Origin: SZUA-442 sp035461905
Lineage (GTDB): Bacteria; Actinomycetota; Acidimicrobiia; Spongiisociales; UBA5794
Direction of reading: 5' to 3'
NCBI GenBank assembly: GCA_035461905.1
Contig: DATHUV010000012.1
Span: 1-19,617, forward strand
DNA: 19,617 bases
Both the position numbers and the translations under genes were made by a program. Each line of letters starts with the position of its first letter. Position 1 is the stretch's first letter. Below are positions 1-7,229 of this stretch, piece after piece. Below the pieces are notes generated by a model. The model had not been told where the DNA came from. It searched no databases and saw only the letters and a list, made by a program, of their open reading frames with translations.

Positions 1-547
1 ACGAATACTGCCGGATCGCCTGGTAGATGCCGAGGGGGATTCCAATGATCAGGGCGATGGCCAGCGCGGTCATCCCGAGCCGGAACGTTGCACCAACCCG
101 CGAGAACACGAGGTCCCAGACGTCGCCGGCACCCTGGAACGAGATACCCCAGTTGAAACGGATCGTCGTGTTGCTCAACGCGATCATCAGGGCGACCGAC
201 CAGACCGCGAGGAGATGTGCACCCCTCCAGCGTGACGTCACGAACCGAAGGATGAGGAACGTCACAATGGCGGCAACTGCGATCACGACCAGGGGGATTG
301 CATTCTGGAACTCGAACTCCTGGACGGTCAGGTAGTTCCGCAACCAGGTCGTGTACTGCTTCCACACCGGTTGGTCGAGCCCCCACATCTCCGTCAACTG
401 CGCGATGAATGGCTGCATCCGTGGATTCAGCTTCAGCCGGTCGAGGGGACCGCCGCCGGACGCTTGCAGGAGACCGAACACGATCACGCTCAGGGCAAGC
501 AGGGTGACCAATCCGTACACCAACCGACGGGTGATGTATGCAAGCAA
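1..547 (-). CDS. Dipeptide/oligopeptide ABC transporter permease, DppB type (3' part missing)
   Basis: Inner-membrane permease of a peptide-type (SBP family 5) ABC importer. The first 182 codons are visible; the rest lies beyond the left edge. The start is taken as TTG at 547, with a GGAGG Shine-Dalgarno at 555-559 placed 7 nt before it. The N-terminus (LAYITRRLVYGLVTLLALSV) is the typical DppB opening and TM helix (about residues 10-29). NWGISFQ at 132-138 matches the family's conserved 'GDxGxSF' region, and a further helix at about 153-175 (ending GIPLGIYQA) is the start of the permease core. Between them, at about 74-130, is extra sequence with two more apparent membrane helices (83-103 and 109-127), which short DppB proteins lack. 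The gene follows the substrate-binding lipoprotein on the same strand, the usual order for these operons, but has its own promoter-like element. The family call is firm; the substrate is unknown. Confidence 0.88.
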   Translation of the reverse strand, partial: MLAYITRRLVYGLVTLLALSVIVFGLLQASGGGPLDRLKLNPRMQPFIAQLTEMWGLDQPVWKQYTTWLRNYLTVQEFEFQNAIPLVVIAVAAIVTFLILRFVTSRWRGAHLLAVWSVALMIALSNTTIRFNWGISFQGAGDVWDLVFSRVGATFRLGMTALAIALIIGIPLGIYQAIRQYS

Positions 548-575
548 GCTGGTGCCTCCGGCTCAGGGTGAAGGA

Positions 576-581
576 ACTATA
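576..581 (-). promoter_or_regulatory. Putative -10 box of the permease gene
   Basis: The minus strand reads TATAGT here, one base from the TATAAT consensus. It lies 28 nt before the Shine-Dalgarno-supported TTG start at 547, so the leader would be about 20 nt. No convincing -35 hexamer is visible at 16-18 nt spacing. The element sits downstream of the hairpin at 688-715, so the permease operon could be transcribed independently of the lipoprotein gene. Confidence 0.35.
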
Positions 582-650
582 CCCCATCGCCACCGTACAT
601 ACAGGCCCAAGCGACCGATCCCAGACGATCGTGCGCCGACGCATTCGGGT

Positions 651-673
651 GCGACCACACGGCGCGACCACAC
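651..673. repeat. Two direct copies of a 10-bp motif, 13 bp apart
   Basis: The 10-mer GCGACCACAC occurs at 651-660 and again at 664-673, 13 bp start to start. It lies in the roughly 200-bp gap between the lipoprotein gene and the permease, upstream of the TATAGT box. A tandem regulator-binding site is possible, but two copies in GC-rich DNA could also be chance. Confidence 0.4.
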
Positions 674-687
674 CGCCCTGGGCAAAG

Positions 688-715
688 CGAAGGGGCCCCC
701 GAGGGGGCCCCTTCG
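688..715 (-). terminator. Strong GC hairpin after the lipoprotein gene
   Basis: A perfect 13-bp inverted repeat: 688-700 pairs with 703-715, and the arms are CGAAGGGGCCCCC and its complement. A684-686 can pair with T716-718 across a one-base bulge. It lies 35 nt after the stop codon of the minus-strand lipoprotein gene. The T tract is only three bases on either strand, so it is a weak-tail or actinobacterial-style terminator. It could act on both strands, or as an mRNA 3' stabiliser or attenuator between the lipoprotein and the permease. Confidence 0.7.
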
Positions 716-749
716 TTTCGGTCAGTCGGCCCTTGAGCCGGCGTTGCGC

Positions 750-2543
750 CTAGAGGTCGGCGCGGTACCACTTCTCCATGTTCCAGGTGTGGCTCGCCTG
801 CGTCGGGTTGTGCTTGAAGTTGCCGATCTCGTCCGCCCACACCGCTGCCGTCACGAGACGGGCGTAGAGGGGGATGATGACCAATTCGTCGGCGAGAATC
901 TGCTCGGCCTCGTTGAGGAGGACGATGAGCTCTTCTGCGTCGACGGTGGCATTCATTGCGTCGCGAATCTCGGCGAACCGTGCGGTCGCCTCGTTCTGGA
1001 CGGCGCTGTCGGTCGTACCCCAGAAGTTGTAGTTCTGGCCGTCCGGCGGCTGACCTTCCGGATCCCAGACATCATGGATGCCGATGAGACCGGAGAAGCC
1101 GGGTGAACCGACCCATGCCCACTCGCCGAGGTCGAAGATCCCGTTGTCGAGCGTCTCACCGAAGAACAGCTGGCTGTCCTCGAGTGCGTTCTCGTACGGG
1201 ATACCCGATGCCTCGAACATGCCGACGAACAGCTCCGAGATCTTCACACGAGCGTCGTTGTTCGACGTCGTGGAGAACACCACGGAGCACTCCTTACCCG
1301 CTGCCTCGACGGCTGCCAGGTAGTTCGCGTTGGCTGCATCGTTGTCAACCGAGTACTGGCTCCACGCCTGTGTGGACAGGCTCGGAGAGTATGCGTCGAC
1401 ATACGAGTCGAGAGGCTCCACCTGACCTGCGAGGATCTCGTCGGTCAGGACCTGCTTGTCGACCGTCTGGGCGACAGCAAGACGCATCTCGTAGATCTCG
1501 GCACAGCTGTTCGGGTTCTTCTCCAGGCGTCCTGGTCCGAATCCGAAGTCCAAGTGCTCCCAAACCGGGCCACTCAGGACCTCGACAAGCGCGCCTTCGG
1601 GCTCGAGTGCCTGGAGCGTCTCGATGTTCTCGGTGTTCGGGTCCGGCTGGATGATGTCGACTTCACGACCGCGGAACGCGGTGAGGATCGACTCGGTCTC
1701 CGGGATGAACCTGAAGGTCACCTGATCGAGATACGGAAGCTGCTGCCCCGTCTCCTCGTCGGTCTTCCAGTAGTTGTCGTTCCGAACCATCGTCAGGAAC
1801 TCGCCCTTTGCCCACGTATCGAGAATGAACGGACCGGCCGATGGCCACATCACGTCATTCCAGTCGGCAACGAAGTCCGAACCCTCGACGGCATGCTTGG
1901 GAATGATCGTCCCGAACAGCAGCTCGTACTGCACCGTCGGCTCAGCGAGCGTGAACTCGAACGTCTTGCCGTCCGCGGCGGACGACACGATGTCCTCGTA
2001 GATCGTCTTCCCGATCGGCAGGTCCGGGTCCATGATCGTGTCGAGTGTGAACTGGAAGTCCTCACCCGTGACCGGGACGCCATCGGACCATACGGCTTCA
2101 TCCCTAATCGTGTAACGCACGGTCATCGTGCCGTCGTCGTTGACGGTGACGCCGCCGTTGTCCACGGTCGGGAGCTCCGTCACGAGTTCAGGGATGAACT
2201 CGAGCGTGAAGCCGTCCGTCTCCTGGACACCCGCGAAGTATCCCTGTCCCACGATCGAGACGATGAAGTTGTCACCGCCGGGTACGAAGGAGTTCAGGGT
2301 CGGGGGTTCCTGGGAGTCCGCAACGATCGCCTCACCACCGTATGGCCGCTCAAGTGCCGGCTCGGTAGTGGTCGTCGTTTCGGGTGCCGCAGTCGTTGTT
2401 GTTGTGTCTTCAGGTGCTGCAGTCGTCGTCGTGGTGGTCTCATCCTCGCCGCCCTCGTCAGAGGAGCAGGCTCCCGCCACGAGGGCGAAAGCAATGAGTA
2501 GCACCATGAACGCGACCGAGCGGCTACGCCACAATCGATTCAA
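750..2543 (-). CDS. Peptide-type ABC transporter substrate-binding lipoprotein (SBP family 5)
   Basis: Extracytoplasmic solute receptor that would deliver a peptide or similar ligand to the permease encoded next. The start is taken as TTG at 2543, preceded by AAGGAGG (2549-2555) at a 5-nt spacing; an upstream in-frame ATG at 2573 has no such site. From that start the protein is 597 aa. It has a basic N-terminus, a hydrophobic segment and a lipobox LVAGAC with Cys26 as the lipidated residue. A Thr-rich linker (residues 35-62) holds the domain away from the membrane. The rest is a normal-length family 5 fold, including the early pattern YGGEAIVADSQEPPTLN and a region ending YEMRLAVAQTVDKQVL typical of these receptors. 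It follows secG after 52 nt and is closed by the hairpin at 688-715. The family is secure; the ligand cannot be read from sequence. Confidence 0.92.
   Translation of the reverse strand: MNRLWRSRSVAFMVLLIAFALVAGACSSDEGGEDETTTTTTAAPEDTTTTTAAPETTTTTEPALERPYGGEAIVADSQEPPTLNSFVPGGDNFIVSIVGQGYFAGVQETDGFTLEFIPELVTELPTVDNGGVTVNDDGTMTVRYTIRDEAVWSDGVPVTGEDFQFTLDTIMDPDLPIGKTIYEDIVSSAADGKTFEFTLAEPTVQYELLFGTIIPKHAVEGSDFVADWNDVMWPSAGPFILDTWAKGEFLTMVRNDNYWKTDEETGQQLPYLDQVTFRFIPETESILTAFRGREVDIIQPDPNTENIETLQALEPEGALVEVLSGPVWEHLDFGFGPGRLEKNPNSCAEIYEMRLAVAQTVDKQVLTDEILAGQVEPLDSYVDAYSPSLSTQAWSQYSVDNDAANANYLAAVEAAGKECSVVFSTTSNNDARVKISELFVGMFEASGIPYENALEDSQLFFGETLDNGIFDLGEWAWVGSPGFSGLIGIHDVWDPEGQPPDGQNYNFWGTTDSAVQNEATARFAEIRDAMNATVDAEELIVLLNEAEQILADELVIIPLYARLVTAAVWADEIGNFKHNPTQASHTWNMEKWYRADL
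2358..2441 (-). repeat. Thr-run linker repeat within the lipoprotein gene
   Basis: Codons 35-62 encode three near-copies of a unit made of an acidic residue, five or six Thr, then Ala-Ala-Pro (ETTTTTTAAPE, DTTTTTAAPE, TTTTTEP). The DNA is correspondingly repetitive (ACN-rich). The position just after the lipidated Cys marks it as a flexible spacer across the cell-wall layer. Such repeats can change length by slippage. Confidence 0.8.
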
Positions 2544-2595
2544 GTTTGCCTCCTTAGTCAGCGCTGGGTCCACACACCGAGCCCGACCCGGAAGG

Positions 2596-2829
2596 TCAGG
2601 ATGCCAACAGCCACGTCAACCAGAACGTGGACACGGCAAATGCGATCGCCAGACCAACCGTGAGGCGGTCCAGGTTTTTCTCGACGACTGTCGAGCCACC
2701 GACGTTCCCACTGCTCATTCCCCCGCCGAACATGTCACCCATGCCACCTCCACGTCCTGCATGGAGCAGAACGAGGAAGATGAGAGACAGCGAAATGAGA
2801 AGATGGAGAACGGAGACGATCCCATCCAA
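2596..2829 (-). CDS. secG: Preprotein translocase subunit SecG
   Basis: Small membrane subunit of the SecYEG channel. The start is taken as TTG at 2829, with AAAGGG at 2838-2843 (8-nt spacing); a GTG seven codons upstream (2850) is possible but gives an atypical hydrophilic extension. The product is 77 aa, the usual SecG size. It begins with a hydrophobic helix (IVSVLHLLISLSLIFLVLL), has the family's Gly-rich loop (GRGGGMGDMFGGG), then NLDRLT and a second helix (VGLAIAFAVSTFWLTWLL). secG commonly follows tpiA in Actinobacteria; here gpmA and a small gene lie between them. Confidence 0.93.
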   Translation of the reverse strand: MDGIVSVLHLLISLSLIFLVLLHAGRGGGMGDMFGGGMSSGNVGGSTVVEKNLDRLTVGLAIAFAVSTFWLTWLLAS

Positions 2830-2851
2830 TGCTCGAACCCTTTCTCGCACT

Positions 2852-2877
2852 CGGATCCGATATCAACACGGATCCGA
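2852..2877. repeat. Duplicated self-complementary 9-mer before secG
   Basis: CGGATCCGA occurs at 2852-2860 and 2869-2877, 17 bp apart. Each contains the palindrome CGGATCCG, so the pair is at once a direct and an inverted repeat. It lies 23-48 nt before the secG start, just downstream of a promoter-like pair. That placement would suit an operator, or a leader hairpin with an 8-nt loop. Confidence 0.45.
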
Positions 2878-2882
2878 CATGA

Positions 2883-2911
2883 AGTATGGCGGCGCACGAG
2901 CGTTACCGCAA
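2883..2911 (-). promoter_or_regulatory. Putative promoter of secG
   Basis: The minus strand shows TTGCGG (2906-2911), a 17-bp spacer, then CATACT (2883-2888). These match the -35 and -10 consensus at 3/6 and 4/6. Transcription would start near the duplicated CGGATCCGA motif. The 166-bp gap between gpmA and secG (2830-2995) is one of the wider ones in the window, so a secondary promoter here is reasonable, but the matches are modest. Confidence 0.3.
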
Positions 2912-2995
2912 CTACACCCGGCCAATCACGGGCACGTCACAACGGGAGCGATGACGCCTGTCCCGACTCCTGGGTCAAGCCCTATCAGCCCGTGT

Positions 2996-3751
2996 TCAGC
3001 CCCTGCCCGCCTGCGCAGCGACCGCCGCGGCGGCCGCCTCTGCTGCATCCTCGTCCCCGAGGTACCGCTTGGCGCGGACGGAGAGGTCGGCGTCGAGCTG
3101 GTACAACAGGGGTATCCCGGTCGGGATGTTGAGGCCTGTGATCTCCTGTTCGGAGACACCGTCGAGGTGTTTGACGAGGGCCCTGAGAGAGTTGCCGTGG
3201 GCTGCCACGAGCACGACCTCACCCGAGCGGAGATCGGGGACGATGGCGTCGTACCAGTACGGGAGCATCCGTTCGACGACATCTGCGAGGCACTCCGTGG
3301 CCGGAAGCTGTTCCGGCGCGAGGTCCGCGTAGCGGGGGTCGTGACGCGGGTGGCGATCGTCGTCGGGTTCGAGCGCGGGAGGTGGCACGTCATAGGAGCG
3401 TCGCCAGACCTGCACCTGGTCGAGACCGTACTGGTCGGCTGTCGCCTTCTTGTTGAGGCCCTGGAGCGCCCCATAGTGGCGTTCGTTCAGACGCCAGTGG
3501 CGATGGACGCGTATCCAACCCCTGTCCATCGCATCGAGCGCGAGCGACGCCGTGTTGATCGCTCGTCGCTGGAGGGAGGTGTGTACGACGGTCGGGAGGA
3601 TGCCCTCGGCGCCGAGCAACTCTCCTGCCGCAACCGCCTCGGCCGTTCCCTTCTCCGACAATGGAACATCCGTCCAGCCGGTGAACACGTTCTCGAGGTT
3701 CCAGACGCTCTCACCATGGCGGAGCAGTACGAGGGTGTAGGTGGTGTGCAT
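2996..3751 (-). CDS. gpmA: 2,3-bisphosphoglycerate-dependent phosphoglycerate mutase
   Basis: Interconverts 3- and 2-phosphoglycerate in glycolysis and gluconeogenesis. The 251-aa product has the phospho-acceptor motif LLRHGES with His12, followed by N-VFTGWTDVPLSEKG. It also has the substrate-binding NERHYGALQGLNK stretch (Glu90) and the second catalytic His185 in AAHGNSLR. These, with the length, fit the cofactor-dependent GpmA class rather than shorter histidine phosphatases. The ATG start gives the normal 10 residues before RHG, though its Shine-Dalgarno is weak. An Ala-rich tail (EAAAAAVAAQAG) closes the protein. The gene sits 24 nt after a small uncharacterised gene in the glycolytic run, so gap, pgk, tpiA and gpmA are grouped. 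Confidence 0.95.
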   Translation of the reverse strand: MHTTYTLVLLRHGESVWNLENVFTGWTDVPLSEKGTAEAVAAGELLGAEGILPTVVHTSLQRRAINTASLALDAMDRGWIRVHRHWRLNERHYGALQGLNKKATADQYGLDQVQVWRRSYDVPPPALEPDDDRHPRHDPRYADLAPEQLPATECLADVVERMLPYWYDAIVPDLRSGEVVLVAAHGNSLRALVKHLDGVSEQEITGLNIPTGIPLLYQLDADLSVRAKRYLGDEDAAEAAAAAVAAQAGRG

Positions 3752-3775
3752 GGTGCCGAGGCTACCGCACGATCC

Positions 3776-4153
3776 TCACGACGTTGCCCGCGCCGCTGTT
3801 CTCTTGCGAACTTCCCATGTCGGGACACGAAGGCCGGACCACTGGTTCGTCTCCGGTTTGAACGACGCCTCCTCCGCGAACGGGAGCAGGCCCTGATGGC
3901 CACCTCCGCACGATCGGATCGCTACGGCAAGTAGAAGCGATCCCGCATGCTCGAAGTCGTCCTCGGCGACATCCGAGTACGTCATCAGGATCGACAGTCG
4001 TCCCGAATCGAGGTCGGCAGCCACATCGACCGCCACGACACCCTTCGCCTGATGCAGCCTCTCGATCACGTCGTCGACGTGCCGCGCGAATTCATCGTCG
4101 ACCCAATCGATCCGCCTCGAAACGACGAACTCGCATCGCAACTCGAACACCAT
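3776..4153 (-). CDS. Uncharacterised 125-aa protein in the glycolytic cluster
   Basis: I do not recognise a family. The ORF lies between tpiA (34 nt upstream) and gpmA (24 nt downstream) on the same strand. GGAGG stands 3 nt before the ATG at 4153, or 6 nt before the next codon, GTG, so either start is possible. The sequence suggests alternating strands and helices: strand-like FELRCEFVV (3-10), an amphipathic helix around 20-35 (DEFARHVDDVIERLHQ), strand-like VVAVDVAADL and RLSILMTYS (39-60), a helix about 64-80, and a basic tail (PTWEVRKR). This is a beta-alpha-beta-beta-alpha pattern resembling small ferredoxin-like sensor or accessory domains; the fold is inference. No signal peptide or membrane helix is seen. 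Codon use resembles its neighbours and the reading frame is tightly packed, which supports a real gene. Confidence 0.7.
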   Translation of the reverse strand: MVFELRCEFVVSRRIDWVDDEFARHVDDVIERLHQAKGVVAVDVAADLDSGRLSILMTYSDVAEDDFEHAGSLLLAVAIRSCGGGHQGLLPFAEEASFKPETNQWSGLRVPTWEVRKRTAARATS

Positions 4154-4187
4154 CGTCCTCCAGTGTCACGTGACCCTTACCGTCGAA

Positions 4188-4952
4188 TCAAATCCAGTAG
4201 CGGATCACGGAACCGAAGGTATCGGGGTCGAGCGACGCTCCTCCGACGAGGCCTCCGTCGATGTCGCGCTTGGCCATGAGTCCTGCGACGTTTCCGGGGT
4301 TGACCGAGCCACCGTACAGGACTCGAATCCCGTCTGCGGCGTCGCCCGCCAGTGACCTCACCTGGTCCCTGACGAAGGAACACATCTCACCGGCGTCGTC
4401 CGCGCTCGCGGTTCGGCCAGTACCGATCGCCCAGATGGGCTCGTACGCGACAACCATTCGTGCCACCTGCTCCTCGGGAATGCCCGCGAGTCCGGCGCGG
4501 ACCTGGCTCCCAACACGGTCGAATGCAGACCCTGCTTCCCGCTCATCCTCGGTCTCACCGACGCACAGGATCGGCGTCATGGAGTGGGCGAGGACGGCCC
4601 TGGCTTTCGCGTTCACCGTCTCGTCGGTCTCGCTGAAGATCTGACGTCGCTCGGAGTGGCCAACGATCACGTACCGGACCGAGAGCTTTGCAAGCATGGT
4701 CGCCGAGATCTCGCCGGTGAAGGCGCCTTCATCGCGGTAGTCGACGTTCTGTGCCCCGAGCCCGAGAGCGAGGTGATCGGATTCGATCACGGTCTGCACG
4801 GAACGCAACGCCGTGAACGGAGGGCACACGACGACTTCGACCCGCTCGTAATCCGAGGGATCGAGGCGGTAGCTGAGCTTCTGGACCATCTGGATGGCTT
4901 CGAGATGGTTGGCGTTCATTTTCCAGTTGCCGGCGATCAGGTCCTTACGCAT
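4188..4952 (-). CDS. tpiA: Triosephosphate isomerase
   Basis: Interconverts dihydroxyacetone phosphate and glyceraldehyde 3-phosphate. The start chosen is the ATG at 4952, with AAGGA 8 nt upstream. An ATG three codons earlier (4961) lies right against that same site and is less likely. The product is 254 aa, the usual length. The catalytic set is complete: Asn9 and Lys11 in AGNWKMN, His99 in VGHSERR, Glu171 in AYEPIWAIGTG, and the phosphate-binding GGSVNP. The start overlaps the end of pgk by 8 nt (ATGCGTAA), so translation is probably coupled. Confidence 0.97.
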   Translation of the reverse strand: MRKDLIAGNWKMNANHLEAIQMVQKLSYRLDPSDYERVEVVVCPPFTALRSVQTVIESDHLALGLGAQNVDYRDEGAFTGEISATMLAKLSVRYVIVGHSERRQIFSETDETVNAKARAVLAHSMTPILCVGETEDEREAGSAFDRVGSQVRAGLAGIPEEQVARMVVAYEPIWAIGTGRTASADDAGEMCSFVRDQVRSLAGDAADGIRVLYGGSVNPGNVAGLMAKRDIDGGLVGGASLDPDTFGSVIRYWI

Positions 4953-6126
4953 GGTGTCCATCCTTCGTCAACGCCGCGATGCCAGGAAGCACCTTCCCCT
5001 CCAGCATCTCGAGACCTGCTCCCCCACCGCTCGACACGTGTGCCACATCGTCGTCGCGACCGAGGAGCCTGAGCGCAGCGACGCTGTCACCCCCGCCCAC
5101 CACCGTGTACCCGGTGCAAGACGCAACGGCGTCTGCCACACCCTCGGTACCTGCCCGGAATGCCTCCCACTCGAACACGCCCATAGGGCCGTTCCAGAAC
5201 ACGGATCGCGCGTCCCTGATCGCTGTGGCAAACGTATCCACGGTCCGCGATCCGATATCCAGGCCCATCCATCCCTCGGGGATGTCGGATACGGAGACCT
5301 CCCGATGGGCAGCATCGGCTGCGAAGGATTCTGCGATGACGATGTCCGACGGCAACACGATCCTGTCTCCGTAGGGTGACTCCAGGAGACGGGTCACGTC
5401 TGCGAGCATCGACTCCTCGTAGAGCGAGTCACCAATCGCATGGCCAGCCGCGCGAAGCAGGGTGAAGCACATTCCTCCGCCGATCAGCATCCGGTCCACC
5501 GATGGGAGGAGGTTCTCGATCACCGCCAGCTTGTCGGAGATCTTCGCTCCCCCCATGATCACCACGTAGGGTCTCGGAGGAGCTTCGAGGAGCCTCTCGA
5601 ATGCCTCGATCTCCGACTGGAGAAGCCGTCCAGCCACAGAGGGCAGGCGTTCCGACACGCCGACGTTCGAGGCATGCGCGCGGTGCGCGGTTCCGAACGC
5701 ATCGTTGACGTACACGTCGGCGAGTGCGGCAAGGCCGTCCGCCACGTCGGGAGCGTTCTTCGATTCACCGGCCTCGAATCGCGTGTTCTCGAGTACGACG
5801 ACTGCTCCCTCTGGCGCCTCGGCGACGGCTCGCGCCGCCTCAGCACCCATGACCGAGGGTGCCTGGACCGTCTCGAACCCACCGAGCTCCCCGAGCTTCG
5901 CCGTGACCGGTGCCATGGACAGGCTCGGATCGAAGCCTTTGGGGCGCCCGAGGTGACTGGCCACGATCACACGTTTCGCCGATGCCCTCACCTCATCGAT
6001 CGTGCGAAGGCTCGCCGAGAGGCGGAAGGAGTCCCCCACCACGCCGTCGGCGAGCGGCACGTTCAGGTCGGATCGCACGAGCACCGTGCGACCGGTCAGA
6101 TCCACCGAATCGAGGGTCGGGATCAT
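4945..6126 (-). CDS. pgk: Phosphoglycerate kinase
   Basis: Transfers the acyl phosphate of 1,3-bisphosphoglycerate to ADP. With the ATG at 6126 the protein is 393 aa, the usual bacterial size. An in-frame TTG at 6138 would add four residues and overlap gap; the choice is uncertain because neither has an ideally spaced Shine-Dalgarno. N-domain motifs are RSDLNVPL (18-25), SHLGRPKG (57-64), ENTRFEAGE (113-121) and NDAFGTAHRAH. C-domain motifs are GGAKISDKL (192-200), GPMGVFEWEAF (313-323) and the nucleotide-binding GGGDSVAAL (344-352). It follows gap almost without a gap and overlaps tpiA by 8 nt. Confidence 0.97.
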   Translation of the reverse strand: MIPTLDSVDLTGRTVLVRSDLNVPLADGVVGDSFRLSASLRTIDEVRASAKRVIVASHLGRPKGFDPSLSMAPVTAKLGELGGFETVQAPSVMGAEAARAVAEAPEGAVVVLENTRFEAGESKNAPDVADGLAALADVYVNDAFGTAHRAHASNVGVSERLPSVAGRLLQSEIEAFERLLEAPPRPYVVIMGGAKISDKLAVIENLLPSVDRMLIGGGMCFTLLRAAGHAIGDSLYEESMLADVTRLLESPYGDRIVLPSDIVIAESFAADAAHREVSVSDIPEGWMGLDIGSRTVDTFATAIRDARSVFWNGPMGVFEWEAFRAGTEGVADAVASCTGYTVVGGGDSVAALRLLGRDDDVAHVSSGGGAGLEMLEGKVLPGIAALTKDGHHA

Positions 6127-6130
6127 CGCC

Positions 6131-7213
6131 TCAGACAAGGACCTTGGCGAGATCGACGAGCCTGCTCGAGTAGCCCCACTCGTTGTCGTACCAGCCGAAC
6201 ACCTTCACGAGCGAGCCCTCCACCATCGTCGACGCACCGTCGACGATGCACGAATGGGGATCACCGATGATGTCAGAGGAGACGATCGGGTCCTCGGTGT
6301 ACCGCATGATTCCGGTGAGCGGGCCTTCGGACGCGCTCGCCAGCGCTGCGTTCACCTCGGCGACGGAGGTGGGACGACCCACGTTTACCACGAGGTCGGT
6401 GATCGAACCGTTCACGACCGGCACCCGAAGGGCGGTTCCGATGAGCTTGCCATTCAGGTTCGGGAGGACCTTTCCGACCGCCGAAGCAGCACCCGTGCTC
6501 GCGGGGATGATGTTCTGCGCCGCGGCGCGTGCGCGACGGGGATCCTTGTGGAGGACGTCGGACAGGCTCTGGTCGTTCGTGTAGGCGTGGACCGTGGTGA
6601 ATGCGCCGTTGACGATCGAGAACGTGTCGTCGATCACCTTGGCCATGGGTGCGAGGCAGTTCGTCGTGCACGAGGCGTTCGAGATGATCTTGTGCACGGA
6701 CGGGTCGAGGAGGTCGTCGTTGACCCCGAGCACGACCGAGATGTCCGGATCACCCATGGGCGCCGAGACGATCACGAACTTCGCCCCTGCCTCGAGGTGC
6801 TTGGATGCCGTTTCGTGGGTGCGGAACACGCCGGTCGACTCGATGACGACGTCGACACCGAGGTCCCCCCATGGGAGCTGGGCAGGGTCGCGCTCGGAGA
6901 AGACCTTGAATCGGTCACCATCGGCAACGATGTCCCCGTCGACGACCTCGACTGTCCCTGGGTACCCCCCGTGGACGGAGTCGTACTTCAAGAGGTTTGC
7001 ATTCGCATGTACATCGCCGAGGTCGTTGACGGCGACGATGTCGATCCCCTCGAATACCGACTGCACCTTGTCCCACGCGCCCTTGATGCTCCCCGCGTCG
7101 GTGATGTCGAGGGACAGGAGGCTCTTGCGGAGGTCCGAGGCGCTGTTGGTCCCCTTGGCGGCACGGAAGAAGTTCCTCCCGATGCGCCCGAATCCGTTGA
7201 TGGCTACTTTCAT
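6131..7213 (-). CDS. gap: Glyceraldehyde-3-phosphate dehydrogenase, type I, with an N-domain insertion
   Basis: Oxidises and phosphorylates glyceraldehyde 3-phosphate with NAD. The ATG at 7213 has AGGAG about 6 nt upstream. The N-terminal Rossmann motif is INGFGRIGRNFFRAA, the coenzyme-selecting strand is IVAVNDL (Asp64, suggesting NAD), the catalytic Cys182 lies in SNASCTTNC, and His209 is in TVHAYTND. The 27-residue Cys-His spacing is canonical. The protein is 360 aa rather than about 335, and Cys182 is some 30 residues later than usual. The excess lies between FFRAAK and DIVAVND (residues about 20-57), a hydrophilic, helix-prone segment in unbroken frame. The rest looks fully functional. 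It begins the glycolytic run, 16 nt after yvcK. Confidence 0.96.
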   Translation of the reverse strand: MKVAINGFGRIGRNFFRAAKGTNSASDLRKSLLSLDITDAGSIKGAWDKVQSVFEGIDIVAVNDLGDVHANANLLKYDSVHGGYPGTVEVVDGDIVADGDRFKVFSERDPAQLPWGDLGVDVVIESTGVFRTHETASKHLEAGAKFVIVSAPMGDPDISVVLGVNDDLLDPSVHKIISNASCTTNCLAPMAKVIDDTFSIVNGAFTTVHAYTNDQSLSDVLHKDPRRARAAAQNIIPASTGAASAVGKVLPNLNGKLIGTALRVPVVNGSITDLVVNVGRPTSVAEVNAALASASEGPLTGIMRYTEDPIVSSDIIGDPHSCIVDGASTMVEGSLVKVFGWYDNEWGYSSRLVDLAKVLV

Positions 7214-7229
7214 GTGGCTCTCCTGACAA

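Noticed and set aside
1554..2501. A 315-codon plus-strand open frame
   Set aside because: It mirrors the lipoprotein gene, including its Thr-run linker read as Arg/Cys-rich sequence on the other strand.
2627..3934. A 435-codon plus-strand open frame
   Set aside because: It is antisense to secG, gpmA and part of the small gene, with no domain and no plausible ribosome site.
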